Shown: positions 1-9,718 of the stretch, piece after piece | How positions within the stretch are numbered: the stretch's first letter is position 1 | Layout of the letters: each line of letters starts with the position of its first letter | DNA from: Acidobacteriota bacterium | GTDB taxonomy: Bacteria; Acidobacteriota; Blastocatellia; RBC074 | Assembly: GCA_016715865.1 (NCBI GenBank) | Contig: JADJXM010000028.1 | Span: 1 to 40,000 of the forward strand | Direction: 5' to 3' | Length of the DNA: 40,000 nucleotides | Notes under the pieces: model-generated | Told to the model about the DNA's origin: nothing | Databases searched by the model: none | What the model saw: the letters and a program-made list of their open reading frames with translations, nothing else | Made by a program: the position numbers and the translations under genes

Positions 1-736
1 TCAACCAACCTTTCAGAGTGCGGCAACGTCTGTAATTGCCCTTCGGCGAACTGGAAAGAAGATTTTGATGCCATTAGCAGCTACGAAGGCATTACGGCGT
101 CAGCTGTTTACTGACTGGCAGAATAACAACGTCAGCAGAGTCTGGGTCAAGAGCCGTGTCTGGGTGGAATCGGCCACAGCTAAACCGAAGAGCTTTGATG
201 CGACGCTCACAAACCAAACCTTCATCCGATAGCTGAACTCGCGGCGGAAAGTTGCACAGAGCAAATGGGAATCCCCGGCCCCTGGCACGAACGCCTGCCC
301 CACTTCCGAATGAATTTACGCCGAGCAGCAGCAAGGAATTGCGGGCGGGTATTTCGTTCCGCACCGTAACGCGTTTGCGGCTCTCAAAGCCATCAACAGC
401 CTCGGCGATAAATGGATTCAGGACCTGTTTATTTCCGAAGTCCGCTACCGACTGCGGCCGATGACCTCTGGATGAGCCCGTGCCACAGACAGCCTGGCGT
501 CACCATTCATTTCACCTGGAAACAGAATACTGATGCCCGTCACTGAAGCTGATTCCGATTGTTGAAGAACAACTAGCGCCGTTCGGCCCGCCCCGCACTA
601 GGGTAAGCTTTTACCATCCCCTCGCCGCAACTGAGAGCGCGTTATGTAAGATTTGCGGATTTCCAGCAACTGTTACGACAATACGATCCGAAGGAGCAAA
701 TTCAGGAACGAATTTCTTGATTCCTTCTTGCCCTGA
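1..736 (+). pseudogene. Alditol/xylitol-oxidase-like FAD enzyme, C-terminal part, frameshifted
   Basis: Read across several frames, this stretch encodes the C-terminal half of a VAO-type FAD-linked alditol oxidase (AldO/xylitol oxidase, D-arabinono-lactone oxidase superfamily). In order one sees a segment ending LTDWQNNN, then a segment with CTEQMGIPGPWHERLPHFR, then GGYFVPHRNAF, then VTIHFTWKQN, then IVEEQLAPFGPRP, GKLFTI, and the terminal KFRNEFLDSFLP followed by TGA at 734-736. Block order and spacing match the family, but at least six indels separate them. One is a TTT-to-TT loss near 315 (FRMNFTPSS becomes FRMNLRR). The N-terminal FAD-binding half lies outside the window. Such enzymes oxidise polyols to aldoses with release of hydrogen peroxide. 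As written the gene cannot make an active protein. The assignment rests on remembered family motifs, and the family call is fairly sure. Confidence 0.7.
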
Positions 737-750
737 TAGCCGACAACGGA

Positions 751-1805
751 TCAGGATTTCCCAACTTTCATGACGGGCTGCGTCCACACGACTTTGCCGT
801 TTGGATCGATCCACTTTCGCACGGACCGAAGCCTTCGTCCTCGATCTCATAGATTGCCGGATTGCTGACTTCACTTCTTTCAGGAGCCGCCCGCGCTGGG
901 CAGGTTCTCTCCCCTGCCAATAAACTGAACTCTGTATTTGCTCAACTGGTCTTCCTTGATTTTTGATCGATAATAGTGCTTCCATCGCCGAAGTAATCTT
1001 CCAGCGACACCGGTCGAGGGGCATAAGTCTCCACGGTCCATGCAAATGATGGCTGGAGCGATCAGTTGTTCGGCCTTCCACCACGGCCATCCCCGACCGG
1101 GGCGCGCCGCCCTGCGTCTTGTCCACGGCCGCTTGAAATGATGTGCATCATCGACCGCGATGCCGTACACCAATGTGCCGCCGAAGAACTGGTAGTCCCA
1201 TCTGTTCCAGCCCGGGTACGCCGCCGCCACCTTCGTTGTTAACGTAAGGATGACCGTTAAAGATTACGAAGGCATGGCGTTCGACCTTCTGCAACTCTTC
1301 AGCCGTGATTGACCGGCGGAAGTTTGGATGGTTGATGTGAGAATACCGAGCGCCTCATCGGATGGCATCTATATTTCGCTGGATGGTCTCCGATCACACT
1401 CCTACCACCCTGCGGTCGAACCAATCGTTCGACATTGAGGACATTGATGATGGGGTCTCCTCTTTTCGTGCCTGTCAGTCACTTCCTCGCCTTTGATGAC
1501 AAGGAACTTCTCTCGGCTCAATACAGGGCGTTCAGACCGTCAACGCTGGTCAGAGAAAATTATGGTCGGTGAGAACCAGGAACTGATATCCATTCTCGCG
1601 ATACCAGCGCGCGACCTCGTCAGGCGTTGAGTCCCCATCGCTGTTGAGCGTATGCGTGTGCGTATTTCCTTTGTACCACTTAAGTCGCGATTGCGCATAG
1701 GCTGATCCCTGCTGCTTCGCCGTCGGGTCCGGCCTGCCGCCAAACATGAGCAAAACCCAATCCAACAACGATCAAAGGAAGCAGTCTTTTCTCGGTGTCG
1801 TTCTC
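751..1805 (-). pseudogene. PHP-domain phosphoesterase-like secreted protein, frameshifted
   Basis: On the minus strand a hydrophobic leader (KRLLPLIVVGLGFAHVW) precedes WYKGNTHTHTLNSDG and FLVLTDHN. These are PHP-domain motifs (the HTHT and DHN metal ligands) typical of metal-dependent phosphoesterases. Further down come KGEEVTD, a shifted block around GILTSTIQT, then VYGIAVDDAHHFKRPW, RLIAPAII with MDRGDLC, IKEDQLSKYRVQFIGR, and a tail WIDPNGKVVWTQPVMKVG ending at a TGA (751-753). At least six frame changes are needed to join the blocks. The leader suggests a periplasmic or exported enzyme. It is convergent with the alditol-oxidase remnant. The substrate is unknown. The reading as PHP is strong; inactivation by indels is either real or a sequence-quality effect, as for its neighbours. 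Confidence 0.7.
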
Positions 1806-1984
1806 CGCCGGAATTATACGCCGAGGAGTCTCGCCCGGGTGATCGAGTTCCCGCGCAGTTATAAATTCGTGATTGTGAAATGAAGCGAACAATCAAACAT
1901 CAGTGCTATCTTCACTCACTCCAGTTCCAGTTCGCCTGCCAGCCCTTCCGTGGCTCTCCTGTTTCAAAAGCTAGGAAATTAAAA

Positions 1985-2470
1985 TTAAACTCCGATGGCC
2001 TTACCTGAAGCCGCATCATAGTAAGATGGTTCCATCGGCCAGGACGACTTCGTAGAGGATCTCAGGGCGACCTTTGATCTAATTCAACTCCATTTCCGTC
2101 ACTTTTTGCCGCAGCGACCTTCAGCCTTACGGATGATCTCCTGAAACGTCAACCAGCTTTTGTCCGGGCGGAGGTGACCGGACTCAACGGCGAGAGAGTA
2201 GCCAATTTAGCGGGCGCTTTGCTTTTCGTTTCACAAGATGTTTTCCCCGATCCGGCTCAGAATTCATATTCGTCGCCCGATGAAAAAGTGACGTCCCAGG
2301 TAGCTATTGGGCTGGCGTCATCCCTCCGAGAGTCGATCTTGAGCACGTCTCCATTGCGCCTTCCTTGGCTCGTTTATTACATAGCAACCGATATATAGCC
2401 GGCGGAAGATGACAGGCCTGCCTCATTGTAGATCACCGGCCAGGTCACTTCGATATCGTCGTCGTCATCG
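1985..2470 (-). pseudogene. PepSY-like domain protein, frameshifted remnant
   Basis: The minus strand reads, across frames, VTWPVIYNEAG, GDVLKIDSR, TWDVTFSSGDEYEF, SWLTFQEIIRKAE, a shifted IKGRPEILYEVVLADGT and YYDAASGKAIGV before a TAA at 1985-1987. The closing block has the shape of a PepSY domain (hydrophobic strand, ADG turn, then xDAxSGK). PepSY domains occur in protease propeptides and secreted inhibitory proteins. No start codon or leader can be fixed, and four or more indels interrupt the frame. The call is tentative because PepSY is short and weakly conserved. Confidence 0.4.
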
Positions 2471-2499
2471 TCTTTCTTATTCATTTCTTCGATGACTTC

Positions 2500-3090
2500 T
2501 CTTTGCGAGCCTCTGCCGCAGCGCGTCTGAGAGCCGTGCGGCTAAACTATAGACTGTTTCGGTTTTGTCCGCCGTAGGCAAAGGCGTAAACGCACGGGAT
2601 GCCCTTCCGGAGGTCAAATCCGTACTGACTTCTGCTCCGCCCATCGCCTTTCTTTGGACCACCCCTGGACTCGGGTCCTGTAAAGCGCAGCGATCGTGCG
2701 CAGTGGTGCTTCAGCCGAACAATGGACATAGATCCGGTTCTTTGGCTTGTTGAATGATCGAGGAGGATTTCATCGACCGTTCTGTCATCTGGCGTTGCAC
2801 CCCGCTCATCGGAAATTTGAAATACTGTTCCATTCCGCTGACGGGCTTCAGCTTCACCCGGGCTTTCCTCATCCCGCAAGTCGATGATCGTCCTGACTCC
2901 CAAATTAGCAAGTGCATCGACTCCCGGCGGCCGTCACCTCCGCCTCGGAAATAGCTGAACATCCCGTCACGCGCCCGAGATTTGTACGACATCCACCTTT
3001 TCGCGTGAGCTCTGGGCGTATGCTGCCTGTGCAAACGTAAGTGTAAGGATGGTTGAGATTAAAGAGTACAGTTCGTGCTGGTGAGATGTA
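2500..3090 (-). pseudogene. Secreted tyrosine/dual-specificity phosphatase-like protein, frameshifted
   Basis: A leader (LISTILTLTFAQAAYA) is followed by a shifted FSYFRGG, then the strong block LGVRTIIDLRDEES, MEQYFKFPMSGVQ, YVHCSAEAPLRT and the helix VQGWSKER, ending RKGIPCVYAFAYGG. This is the fold order of small secreted tyrosine/dual-specificity phosphatases. In that family the catalytic loop is HCx5R. Here the loop reads HCSAEAPLR, with six residues between Cys and Arg, so the P-loop is damaged even within one frame. Frame changes occur near 2900, 2830, 2760 and 2640. The upstream neighbour on this strand is the giant oxidoreductase gene, and no shared function is evident. Confidence 0.65.
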
Positions 3091-3280
3091 TTCTGTTGAC
3101 AATGCCGGCCGCAATCCAATATATAAGACCTCAAAAGTATTTTTCAATTACCGGAGGCGTAAGGTAATCCCCGGAAAATATTTTTAATTCAAGCGGACGA
3201 GATGTACACGCATTTGCGTGATCAAATGGGAGGCTTACAGGATTCACCCTGATTCTCCGCCTATCGTTCGCCTTCGGATG

Positions 3281-6200
3281 CTACAATTTACGTTCCAGTT
3301 TGCCTGCTATTATTAAATCATCCACTTTGACACGCTCCACGAGCAATTCCTCCCCGTGCGCAAACAACGGTTGTCTCGCAGGAAAGCTACGGCATCGAAA
3401 TCGGCTTCCGGGATCGACCGTTGAGCCAAATACTCCCTGGACTGCGAAGACTTCGGCCTTGCTTTGGAGCATCCGCCAGACCTTGCGGCGTTCAACGCAA
3501 AGAGCACCAGTTGGCGGGAGAGTGAACGATATTCGGCCTCCTCGTACGGCCCCGGCACTTTGATATAAACGCCGAAGTCGGGCACGAAGGATCGATATTC
3601 CGCCGCAGGTAGCGGCGATAGACCACGTCCTGCTGTGTGATACGCCAGCTATGTTTATCGAGTGGAATCAGCCCTGCCGCGTCTTCGCGCTGATCTTCTT
3701 CAAATGGTTGCGGAAAGCGCGCCTCGGTTGCGCACCGGTGGGCAACAGTGTATCGGTAAGGCTCATTGCCGTTCTTGAACTCCGTCTCGTGACGGTCCAG
3801 TTCGATCGAAGGATTGCCTTTGGGTCGAAGCTTCCTGGTACGTCTCGCCGAAATCTCGGGTTAAGACGAACTCCGGAGCCGCCGCGCGGGTCGCGCGCTC
3901 GCTGGGCCTGTGTCAGGGCCATGTCGTCAGGCGCGACATGTTTCCGGCTGACGGGTCGTGAAGCATTGCAGGAAGGCAGTGCCGCGATATTCGAGACCGT
4001 CGAGGATCGCCTTGTAAAGTAGCCTTGGCGCGTTGGCGATGGAGATCTGCGCGACGAAAGGCGAGCCATAAGACGGCTGAAAGTCTCGGCGACCGTCTTC
4101 TTCTCCGGTGTTCTTCCCTGGCTGGCCGCACCGAACACATTCATGTCGTTGCCGCCGAGCATGGAGTCAAGATCAATTCGTCCGCCGGTGTTGGAATAGA
4201 CCTGCGTGTCCAGCTATAGCGGCTCTGACGTTCGGACGGTTTTACGCATATAAGCCTTCGACATGTTCTGGTAACCGATACTCCTCACATCCAACGTCGA
4301 CACCTACCACCCAGACTTTCGCAGTTCCAGAATCTCCTCGTCTGTCATAAGGCGCATCGCTGAAATGCACATATTCGTAGTACTCGCCGGGTGATGACCT
4401 CCTGCTCGCCGTTGCATCAAGGCGTCAACCAGCCGTTCGGGGATCGCAGAGCGATTGGCTATGATCCACGATGAAACTCTCCCAAAAGCGGCCACCCCCA
4501 CCGTGATGCCGTCCCTGAAAGAGGAATTCATCCATCGGATGATGGATGCGGATTGACGGGCGGTGTCGAGACATAAACAGTATGTGCAGCCCGTGTGCGC
4601 CGCCATAAGCCAGCAACCCAGACTGGCCATTAGCTAATCGCACATCTACCGATTGAAGCTGTTTGTGATTGAACGCCTCCTGCGCCCGCAACACGGCAGT
4701 CAATACAGGAACGATATCCGCATCCGAAATCGGCCCGTGCGCGGCTATACGCGCCCGGGTATCCTGGTCGTCTTCTCCTCCAAGACCCATCAGCAAATGG
4801 GCGACTGTCTGGCGAAAGAGGTCGTATTCCTCCTGACTATGCTCTTTCAATTCGGCCAGCTTCTGCGTCCCGGCTTCTTCAAGCTGTGCAGCCTTGTCGG
4901 TGAAACGGTCGGCTTTGCATCACCGACACCAGGGCGTCGTAGTTGCGGCGCACCATAGGCATATGTTGCGCAGGGTGGCGGTCTTGGAATCCTGCGGGCG
5001 GGCGTCGTTGTAAAGATCCCAGATACTTTTGCGGGGTGTCGGGCAAAAGGTTCAGGAAAGGCTGTGCCGGTCTCGTGTTCGGCGTTGACCTCTTCGGTCT
5101 CCTGTACCATCTGCAGGGCCTGATGATCGCCGCAGGCCGTCACACAAAGCAGCACAGCCCTTGCATAAGTCAGAAACGAAAATCGAAAGACACCTCCGCC
5201 ACCCCACATTCTTCTTCTCCGGCGTCGCAAAGATCGCGTTCACCTTCTGGTAGGCCATCGGAATTTTTGGAGATGACATCGAAGAAGTTGCTGCTTTGCC
5301 GTTGCGGAAAAGCCGTTCACCTCGCTGGTCACTCGCTGGATAAGTTGCGGCGGCGGCGGTCCGCCAGTAGTCGGTCCTTCGCGCATCGAGGGGCGCGCGT
5401 TCGGAGTTTTCGATCTCAGGCAATAGCCGTAACATCTTCTCGCGTTCGACCGCATCGGTGACGTAGTTGGTAATGGCCGTTCGCAGCAGTGTTTCAGGTC
5501 TTGCGCGCAATTGGGCAGTGCTGTGTCAGGACAGACCGCGATGCACTCCATCACTGCGTGCGGTTTTCGGGAATGTAAAGCGGCGTCTCGCGTCGGGCCA
5601 CGTATTTCGATGCCGTGTCACCACTGCCTGGCAGCCTCGACGCCCAGCGCCGCCGCAGGTGACGCCGGTTGATCATGCCCCAGGCCCGCGCGGAACAATT
5701 CATCGAAGGCCCCGACCTGGGACAGAGGGGTACGCACTGCCTGTCCCCCAGGCAGCTATTCTGCGAGCGGCAGCCACAGCCCTCCGCATTTCCGTTTCCG
5801 TTCAGCTTCCGGCAGAAGCGCCTGGCCGCGCAGGCTGGAACGGTCAGGAGCATCAGGCGCCGACATCGATTTCGCGGACGAGCTCGAAGCCCTGCGTCAT
5901 AAGCTTCCATGTTCGAGGCCCGACCGCTTCGCCAAGCCGACTGAATTTCTTGATGTATTGCTTGTGTACGACCTCGTGGAATTGCTCTGGCTGATGCCGA
6001 ACTCATCCAGTAGCGGCGAGACGGCGAAAAAAAAGCGCCGAGAACGCGTTGCCCTGCATGCGCAATTGCAGATCGGCGCGATTGGTTGCCTTGCGCGCGA
6101 TCTGAAAGCCCGGCAGCGTGAGAAACGCGGATCTTCTTTTCGATGATCTGCTTGCGCGCCCACAGAGAGCAACCGCTCCACGCCTGTTCGCCCTCTTCTT

Positions 6201-7927
6201 CCGATTCCCAGACGAGACAACCACCCTCGGCCATCCCGTCGAGCGGGTTGCAGTGGGTGAACGCTTTGGGGTCGCAGCAGAGCACGACATTGACGTGCCG
6301 CAAATCACAGTTCACTCGCACTCGCGCCGGCGCCGCGACCATGAAGTAAGAAGTCGGCGCGCCTTTTTTCTCAGAGCCGTATTTCGGGTTGGCGCTGATG
6401 TGGATGATCTCTTTGGGATTGCCGAAATCGTCCACGACACGGTCTCGTTCGTAGAGAAAGTCGTTGAAATCGCCGATGATCGCACCCAGGTTCTTGCCGG
6501 TCGTGATCGCGCCCCAGCCGCCTATGGAATGAAAACGAACGGCGATGGCGCCTTCAGGCAACAACGACGGAGCCTCATCGGATTTCACCTCGTAGGGATG
6601 ATCCACACCTAACACCATGAAGGATGCGCCGTCATCTGCGCTTGCCGTCCTTGCGCGTGCGCGTGCCGGTGGCGAACTCATACGCGCCAATCGTATTGCT
6701 CGGGCCTGAAATCACGCGAACCCAGGCCATATACTCCGGTCAAAGAGCCTCGGCATTTGTTCAAATGTGATGTGCGGCAGCCGGCCTCATGTTTGCAGCA
6801 AACTTGTTCAATGCCGTCCGAATATCGCGTCCCATCGGGTTGTCGCCGGCCATTGGCTCGTCGGTGCGTTCGAGGATGATGACGTTCTTTTTCCCTGCCA
6901 GCGCCTGCCACCGCCGCTTCCGGGAACGGACGAATCACGTTGAGATGAATCAGGCCGACCTTTGCGCCTTTGTGTTCGCGCAGGTAATCAACTGCGGCTT
7001 CGATGTTTTCCGCGGCTGAGCCCAGCGAGATAAAGACCGTGTCGGCATCTTCGGTCATGTACCGGCTGACCAGTCCGTAGTAGCGTCCCGTCAGCTTGCC
7101 AAAATCCGCGTATGCCTGATCCAGAAACTCCAGAATCGGTTCGGTGAAGTTATTGCGTCTTGCGACGACACGCCCCATCTTAATGCTCCTGGTTCTGGAC
7201 AGGACCGAGAAGCACAGGATTTTTCAGATCGATCATGGCCGGAACACGCCGTCGTTTCGGGCCGAAGAGCATCCGCTGGCTCTCGGTCGGGCAATCGATC
7301 ATATCGTCAGGGCGCCCAAACCGGCGAATGAGTTCCGCTAAGTGTTTATAAAATGTCCCGCTCGAGATGCGAAGTCGGAAGCCATCCACATGGCGTTCAT
7401 GCCGGGCGTCAGGCTGAAGTTCTGTCACGCGCCGCAGGGCCAGGCGCCTGATCGGCGGCTTGCTGGGCGTCTTTGCCGAAAACGATGATCCACCAGTGTC
7501 AAGCGCGCCGTAAACATCATCGTGCCCGCAATGCACATTCAGAGCGTGTTTGGTGAGCGCGAGCGCCGACCTCCAGCACCATAGTTCCGAACATTTGCCT
7601 GGTGCGTGATAATACTGCTCGACGCCGTATACGATGCCTTGGCCTGAAGTGTAATTGACTACGCGTTTGCCGCAGACCGAATGGGCGATGCCCCCGCCCT
7701 GGGCTGCGTGCTCGCCTTCTGCCTCGATGGCTGCGTACCTTGTGACCGAAGACATCGAGCTTGCCCTCGACAAAGGCCTGATGGTACAACTCGCCGCCTT
7801 CGGTCGAAGGCGTGATGGGATAGAACACACCCACCTCAGCAATGCGCGTTTCAGTGTGATAAGAAACCAACTGGTTCCCGTTGGCAGTCACCCGTATGCC
7901 CGGAAATGGAGGTTTTGTTTTTATCAT
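3281..7927 (-). pseudogene. Giant 2-oxoacid (pyruvate):ferredoxin oxidoreductase, all domains present, many frameshifts
   Basis: This is one very large gene (about 1540 codons) for a fused 2-oxoacid:ferredoxin/flavodoxin oxidoreductase, which would decarboxylate pyruvate or another 2-oxoacid to acyl-CoA. The start at 7927 has a ribosome site (GGAAAGGTG) and gives TANGNQLVSYHTETRIAEVG. The alpha part has VFYPITPSTEGGELYHQAF and ALNVHCGHDDVYGALDTG. Next come VFISLGSAAENIEAAVDYL and a gamma domain (VRFHSIGGWGAITTGKNL, about 6540). A ferredoxin segment DLCKGCAA lies near 5160. The TPP-binding beta part has DTQVYSNTGG and LGGNDMNVFGAA near 4180. The C-terminus contains ITQQDVVYRRYL and PDFGVYIKV. 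More than a dozen indels break the frame. The GDGxCxGCGE motif expected near 4940 is not seen, and the local sequence looks shortened there. Domain order is unmistakable; whether the gene is dead or badly sequenced is open. Confidence 0.85.
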
Positions 7928-8147
7928 AAGACACCTTTCCGAAGTGATTGGATCCTATGCCGGAGCTTTGATTGTTAAAGAATCAAATGTGATGTTTGAA
8001 TATCTTCAACTTTTTCCCGGGGCGTGTCAACATTCAGTAGTTTCGTGACCATTCGAGTTCATTCGTGGCTGAAATTCTTCTGCCTGAATTCCCTGTTAAA
8101 TCAATTTGCATGCTTCAATCATACCCGATGTCCAATCAGCTCCCTTT

Positions 8148-8670
8148 TCAATTCGATGGGCCCTCTGCCGGACGATGGCGTGGAAGTTCAGCTTTAAAAT
8201 CACCGAGGCTCGGCCAGTGCAGTCGGTGATTGAGGTCAACTTCACTGACAACCACGGTGCCCCATTTTCAGCCTGCGCGGCGTGTTGCCATCATAGTTTA
8301 TAGATCGCGGTCAGCATCAGTTGCTGCTGATATCTTCGTATGTGCTGCTGACCAGATATGAACCCTCAGTTTTCAACTGCGCGCCGCCCGCAACAGCGGG
8401 TTGCAGCCCCAGACCGGCCACGCGATCACTTCCGCGCCATTACCTGTCAGGTTTGGCCGGGACGCGATATGTGTCGGAAACTTCCGTCAACCCATCGGCG
8501 CCGGCGGTTTTATCGGTCGGATATTCCGGCTCTGCAACTGCGTCCATATTTTTCAGAACAGAATTGACGACGGGCGTGTCACGCACCACTTCTTTGCCAT
8601 TGTCATCCTGCCAGATGATGCGCGCGACCACGCTGCGCCGGGGCGCAGCGACGTTTTCAACTTTACGCAA
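8148..8670 (-). pseudogene. Nitrilase-superfamily (carbon-nitrogen hydrolase) protein, internal deletion
   Basis: On the minus strand, 8670-8440 encodes an N-terminal accessory region (ARIIWQDDNGKEV, then GLTEVSDTYRVPAKPDR). It resembles the ligand-binding preface of secreted carbon-nitrogen hydrolases in Acidobacteria and Planctomycetes. It runs directly into the C-terminal end of such an enzyme: GAEVIAWPVWGCNPLL, KWGTVVVSEVDLNHRLHWP and LGDFKAELPRHRPAEG, stopping at 8148-8150. The roughly 200-250 residues that should lie between, including the Glu-Lys-Cys catalytic triad, are missing. A further frameshift lies between 8400 and 8260. Unlike its indel-ridden neighbours, this gene shows one clear large deletion and so cannot be a simple base-calling problem. 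The N-terminus is also absent beyond 8670. Confidence 0.6.
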
Positions 8671-8847
8671 TGCAAAGGTATTTGCTCACCCAACTGCGCG
8701 GCGGCGCGCTAACCACCATCATCAATGGTCAACGCCAGGGGCGCCGCGAAGGTGAATTCTGGACGCTGCCTTCGGAGCGGCTGTTGGGGTTGGAGACTGA
8801 AGACGATTCGGCGATTATTCAAACAATAGTGATCCGTGAGCGATAGC
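8670..8847 (+). pseudogene. Cupin-like protein, C-terminal fragment
   Basis: An open frame of 59 codons reads QLRGGALTTIINGQRQ, GEFWTLPSERLLGLET and SAIIQTIVIRER before TAG at 8845-8847. The spacing (a glycine-rich turn, an EGEFW strand, then a final hydrophobic strand) looks like the last strands of a small cupin barrel. Upstream sequence in this frame runs into the N-terminal side of the opposite-strand nitrilase remnant, so both genes are cut at their starts at the same place. No metal ligands remain and the family call is tentative. Confidence 0.4.
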
Positions 8848-8900
8848 CTTCAGAACGTTATAAACACGCATAGAGACGCTTGCCTTCTCGTCTCTTTTAC

Positions 8901-8938
8901 GGGTACAGCCGAGATACATGTAAAAATAGGACATAGCT
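8901..8938 (+). repeat. Candidate left terminal repeat of the Tn3-family remnant
   Basis: The sequence starts GGGTACAGCCGA. Its first dozen bases match, with a 2-base gap, the outer end of the terminal repeat at 11151-11188 read inward (GGGTACTAAGCCGA). It lies 21 bp beyond the tnpA stop codon, where a Tn3-family terminal repeat is expected. The inner half does not match the expected ACGCTAAG end, so the call is weak. Confidence 0.3.
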
Positions 8939-8958
8939 TCGTCCCCTGCCATTTCGAT

Positions 8959-9198
8959 TCAGAGCGACAGCGATAAAGCGCTCTCCGATAATGGTTGCGG
9001 GGACACACTCAGATCAATGAAATAGTCGCTGAATATCTTGATATGCCTTGTCAGGTAAGGAATTAGCGCGGCAACATCCTCGCGTTTTACTGGATAACCT
9101 TCAGCAATCAATTCCCCAAGCACGCGACTGACATCCACAACATTCTGGAAGATCACAGCGTTCGCCACCAGATCGTTGTACTTGAATACATCTTCACT
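8959..9198 (-). pseudogene. Tn3-family transposase TnpA, C-terminal fragment
   Basis: About 80 codons remain of a Tn3-family transposase: FVSEDVFKYNDLVANAVIFQ, then VDVSRVLGELIAEGYPV, DVAALIPYLTRHIK and the closing LSVSPQPLSESALSLSL. This is the conserved C-terminal tail of these roughly 1000-residue DDE enzymes. All of the catalytic core is gone. The fragment ends at its natural stop, and the truncation at about 9198 falls exactly where the oppositely oriented resolvase fragment begins. The divergent order matches Tn3 itself (tnpA left, res, tnpR right), so the loss is best read as an internal deletion that removed res and both N-termini. Confidence 0.8.
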
Positions 9199-9666
9199 GA
9201 CAAAGCCTCCGGAGCCCGTTCCCAGCGTCCCGGACTGGAGGCCTGCCTGGAAAAGCTGCAGGACGGAGATGTATTGTTAGTCTGGCGATTGGATCGACTC
9301 GGCCGCTCGATGCCGCATCTGGTCACGCTGGTTGCAGAGTTACGCGAGCGAGGGGTTGGTTTTCGTTCCATCAGTGACGGAGTGATTGATACCACTACCG
9401 CCTCTGGTGAATTGGTATTCAACATCTTCTCAGCGCTTGCGCAGTTTGAACGGCGGCTAATCCAAGAGCTCACAAGAGCAGGGCTTCAAGCAGCCAGGGC
9501 TCGAGGGAGAAAAGGGGGGCGCAAACCGTTGGACCCAAGCGAGCCACGGATCCAGATGGCGCGGCGAATGTACCAGGATAGGTCAATGGCGATTAAAGAT
9601 TTCTGCGAGACATTAAAGATATCTCGGTCGACACTCTATCGTTGGGTGGTAGCTGAAGGGGAATAG
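9198..9666 (+). pseudogene. Serine resolvase (TnpR), N-terminally truncated
   Basis: The frame starts within AKASGARSQRPGLEACL and continues WRLDRLGRSMPHLVTLVAEL, a segment around VGFRSISDGVIDTT, LVFNIFSALAQFERRLI and a C-terminal helix-turn-helix (FCETLKISRSTLYRWV), ending at TAG 9664-9666. It covers most of a Tn3-type serine resolvase but lacks the first 50 or so residues that carry the nucleophilic serine, so it cannot cut res DNA. A TTG at 9274 could start a shorter product. The stop lies 6 bp before a Tn3-type terminal repeat. Sequence inside the frame is clean, unlike the genes to the left. Confidence 0.85.
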
Positions 9667-9672
9667 CCTTTG

Positions 9673-9706
9673 CTTAGCGTGAAAAATCGCAATCGGCTTA
9701 GTACTC
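9673..9706 (-). repeat. Tn3-type terminal inverted repeat, degenerate copy
   Basis: Read on the minus strand this ends in TTTTTCACGCTAAG; ACGCTAAG is the usual inner end of 38-bp Tn3-family terminal repeats. It is nearly the same as the copy at 11151-11188 but has lost a GCA triplet and one C. It is in the same orientation as that copy. Similarity continues a few bases past the outer end (CTATTA), which suggests duplication of an end plus its flank rather than two independent insertions. Confidence 0.65.
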
Positions 9707-9718
9707 TATTATGAGCGA

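Noticed and set aside
5669..7341. Plus-strand open frames opposite the giant oxidoreductase
   Set aside because: The minus strand carries all conserved motifs; the plus frames have none.
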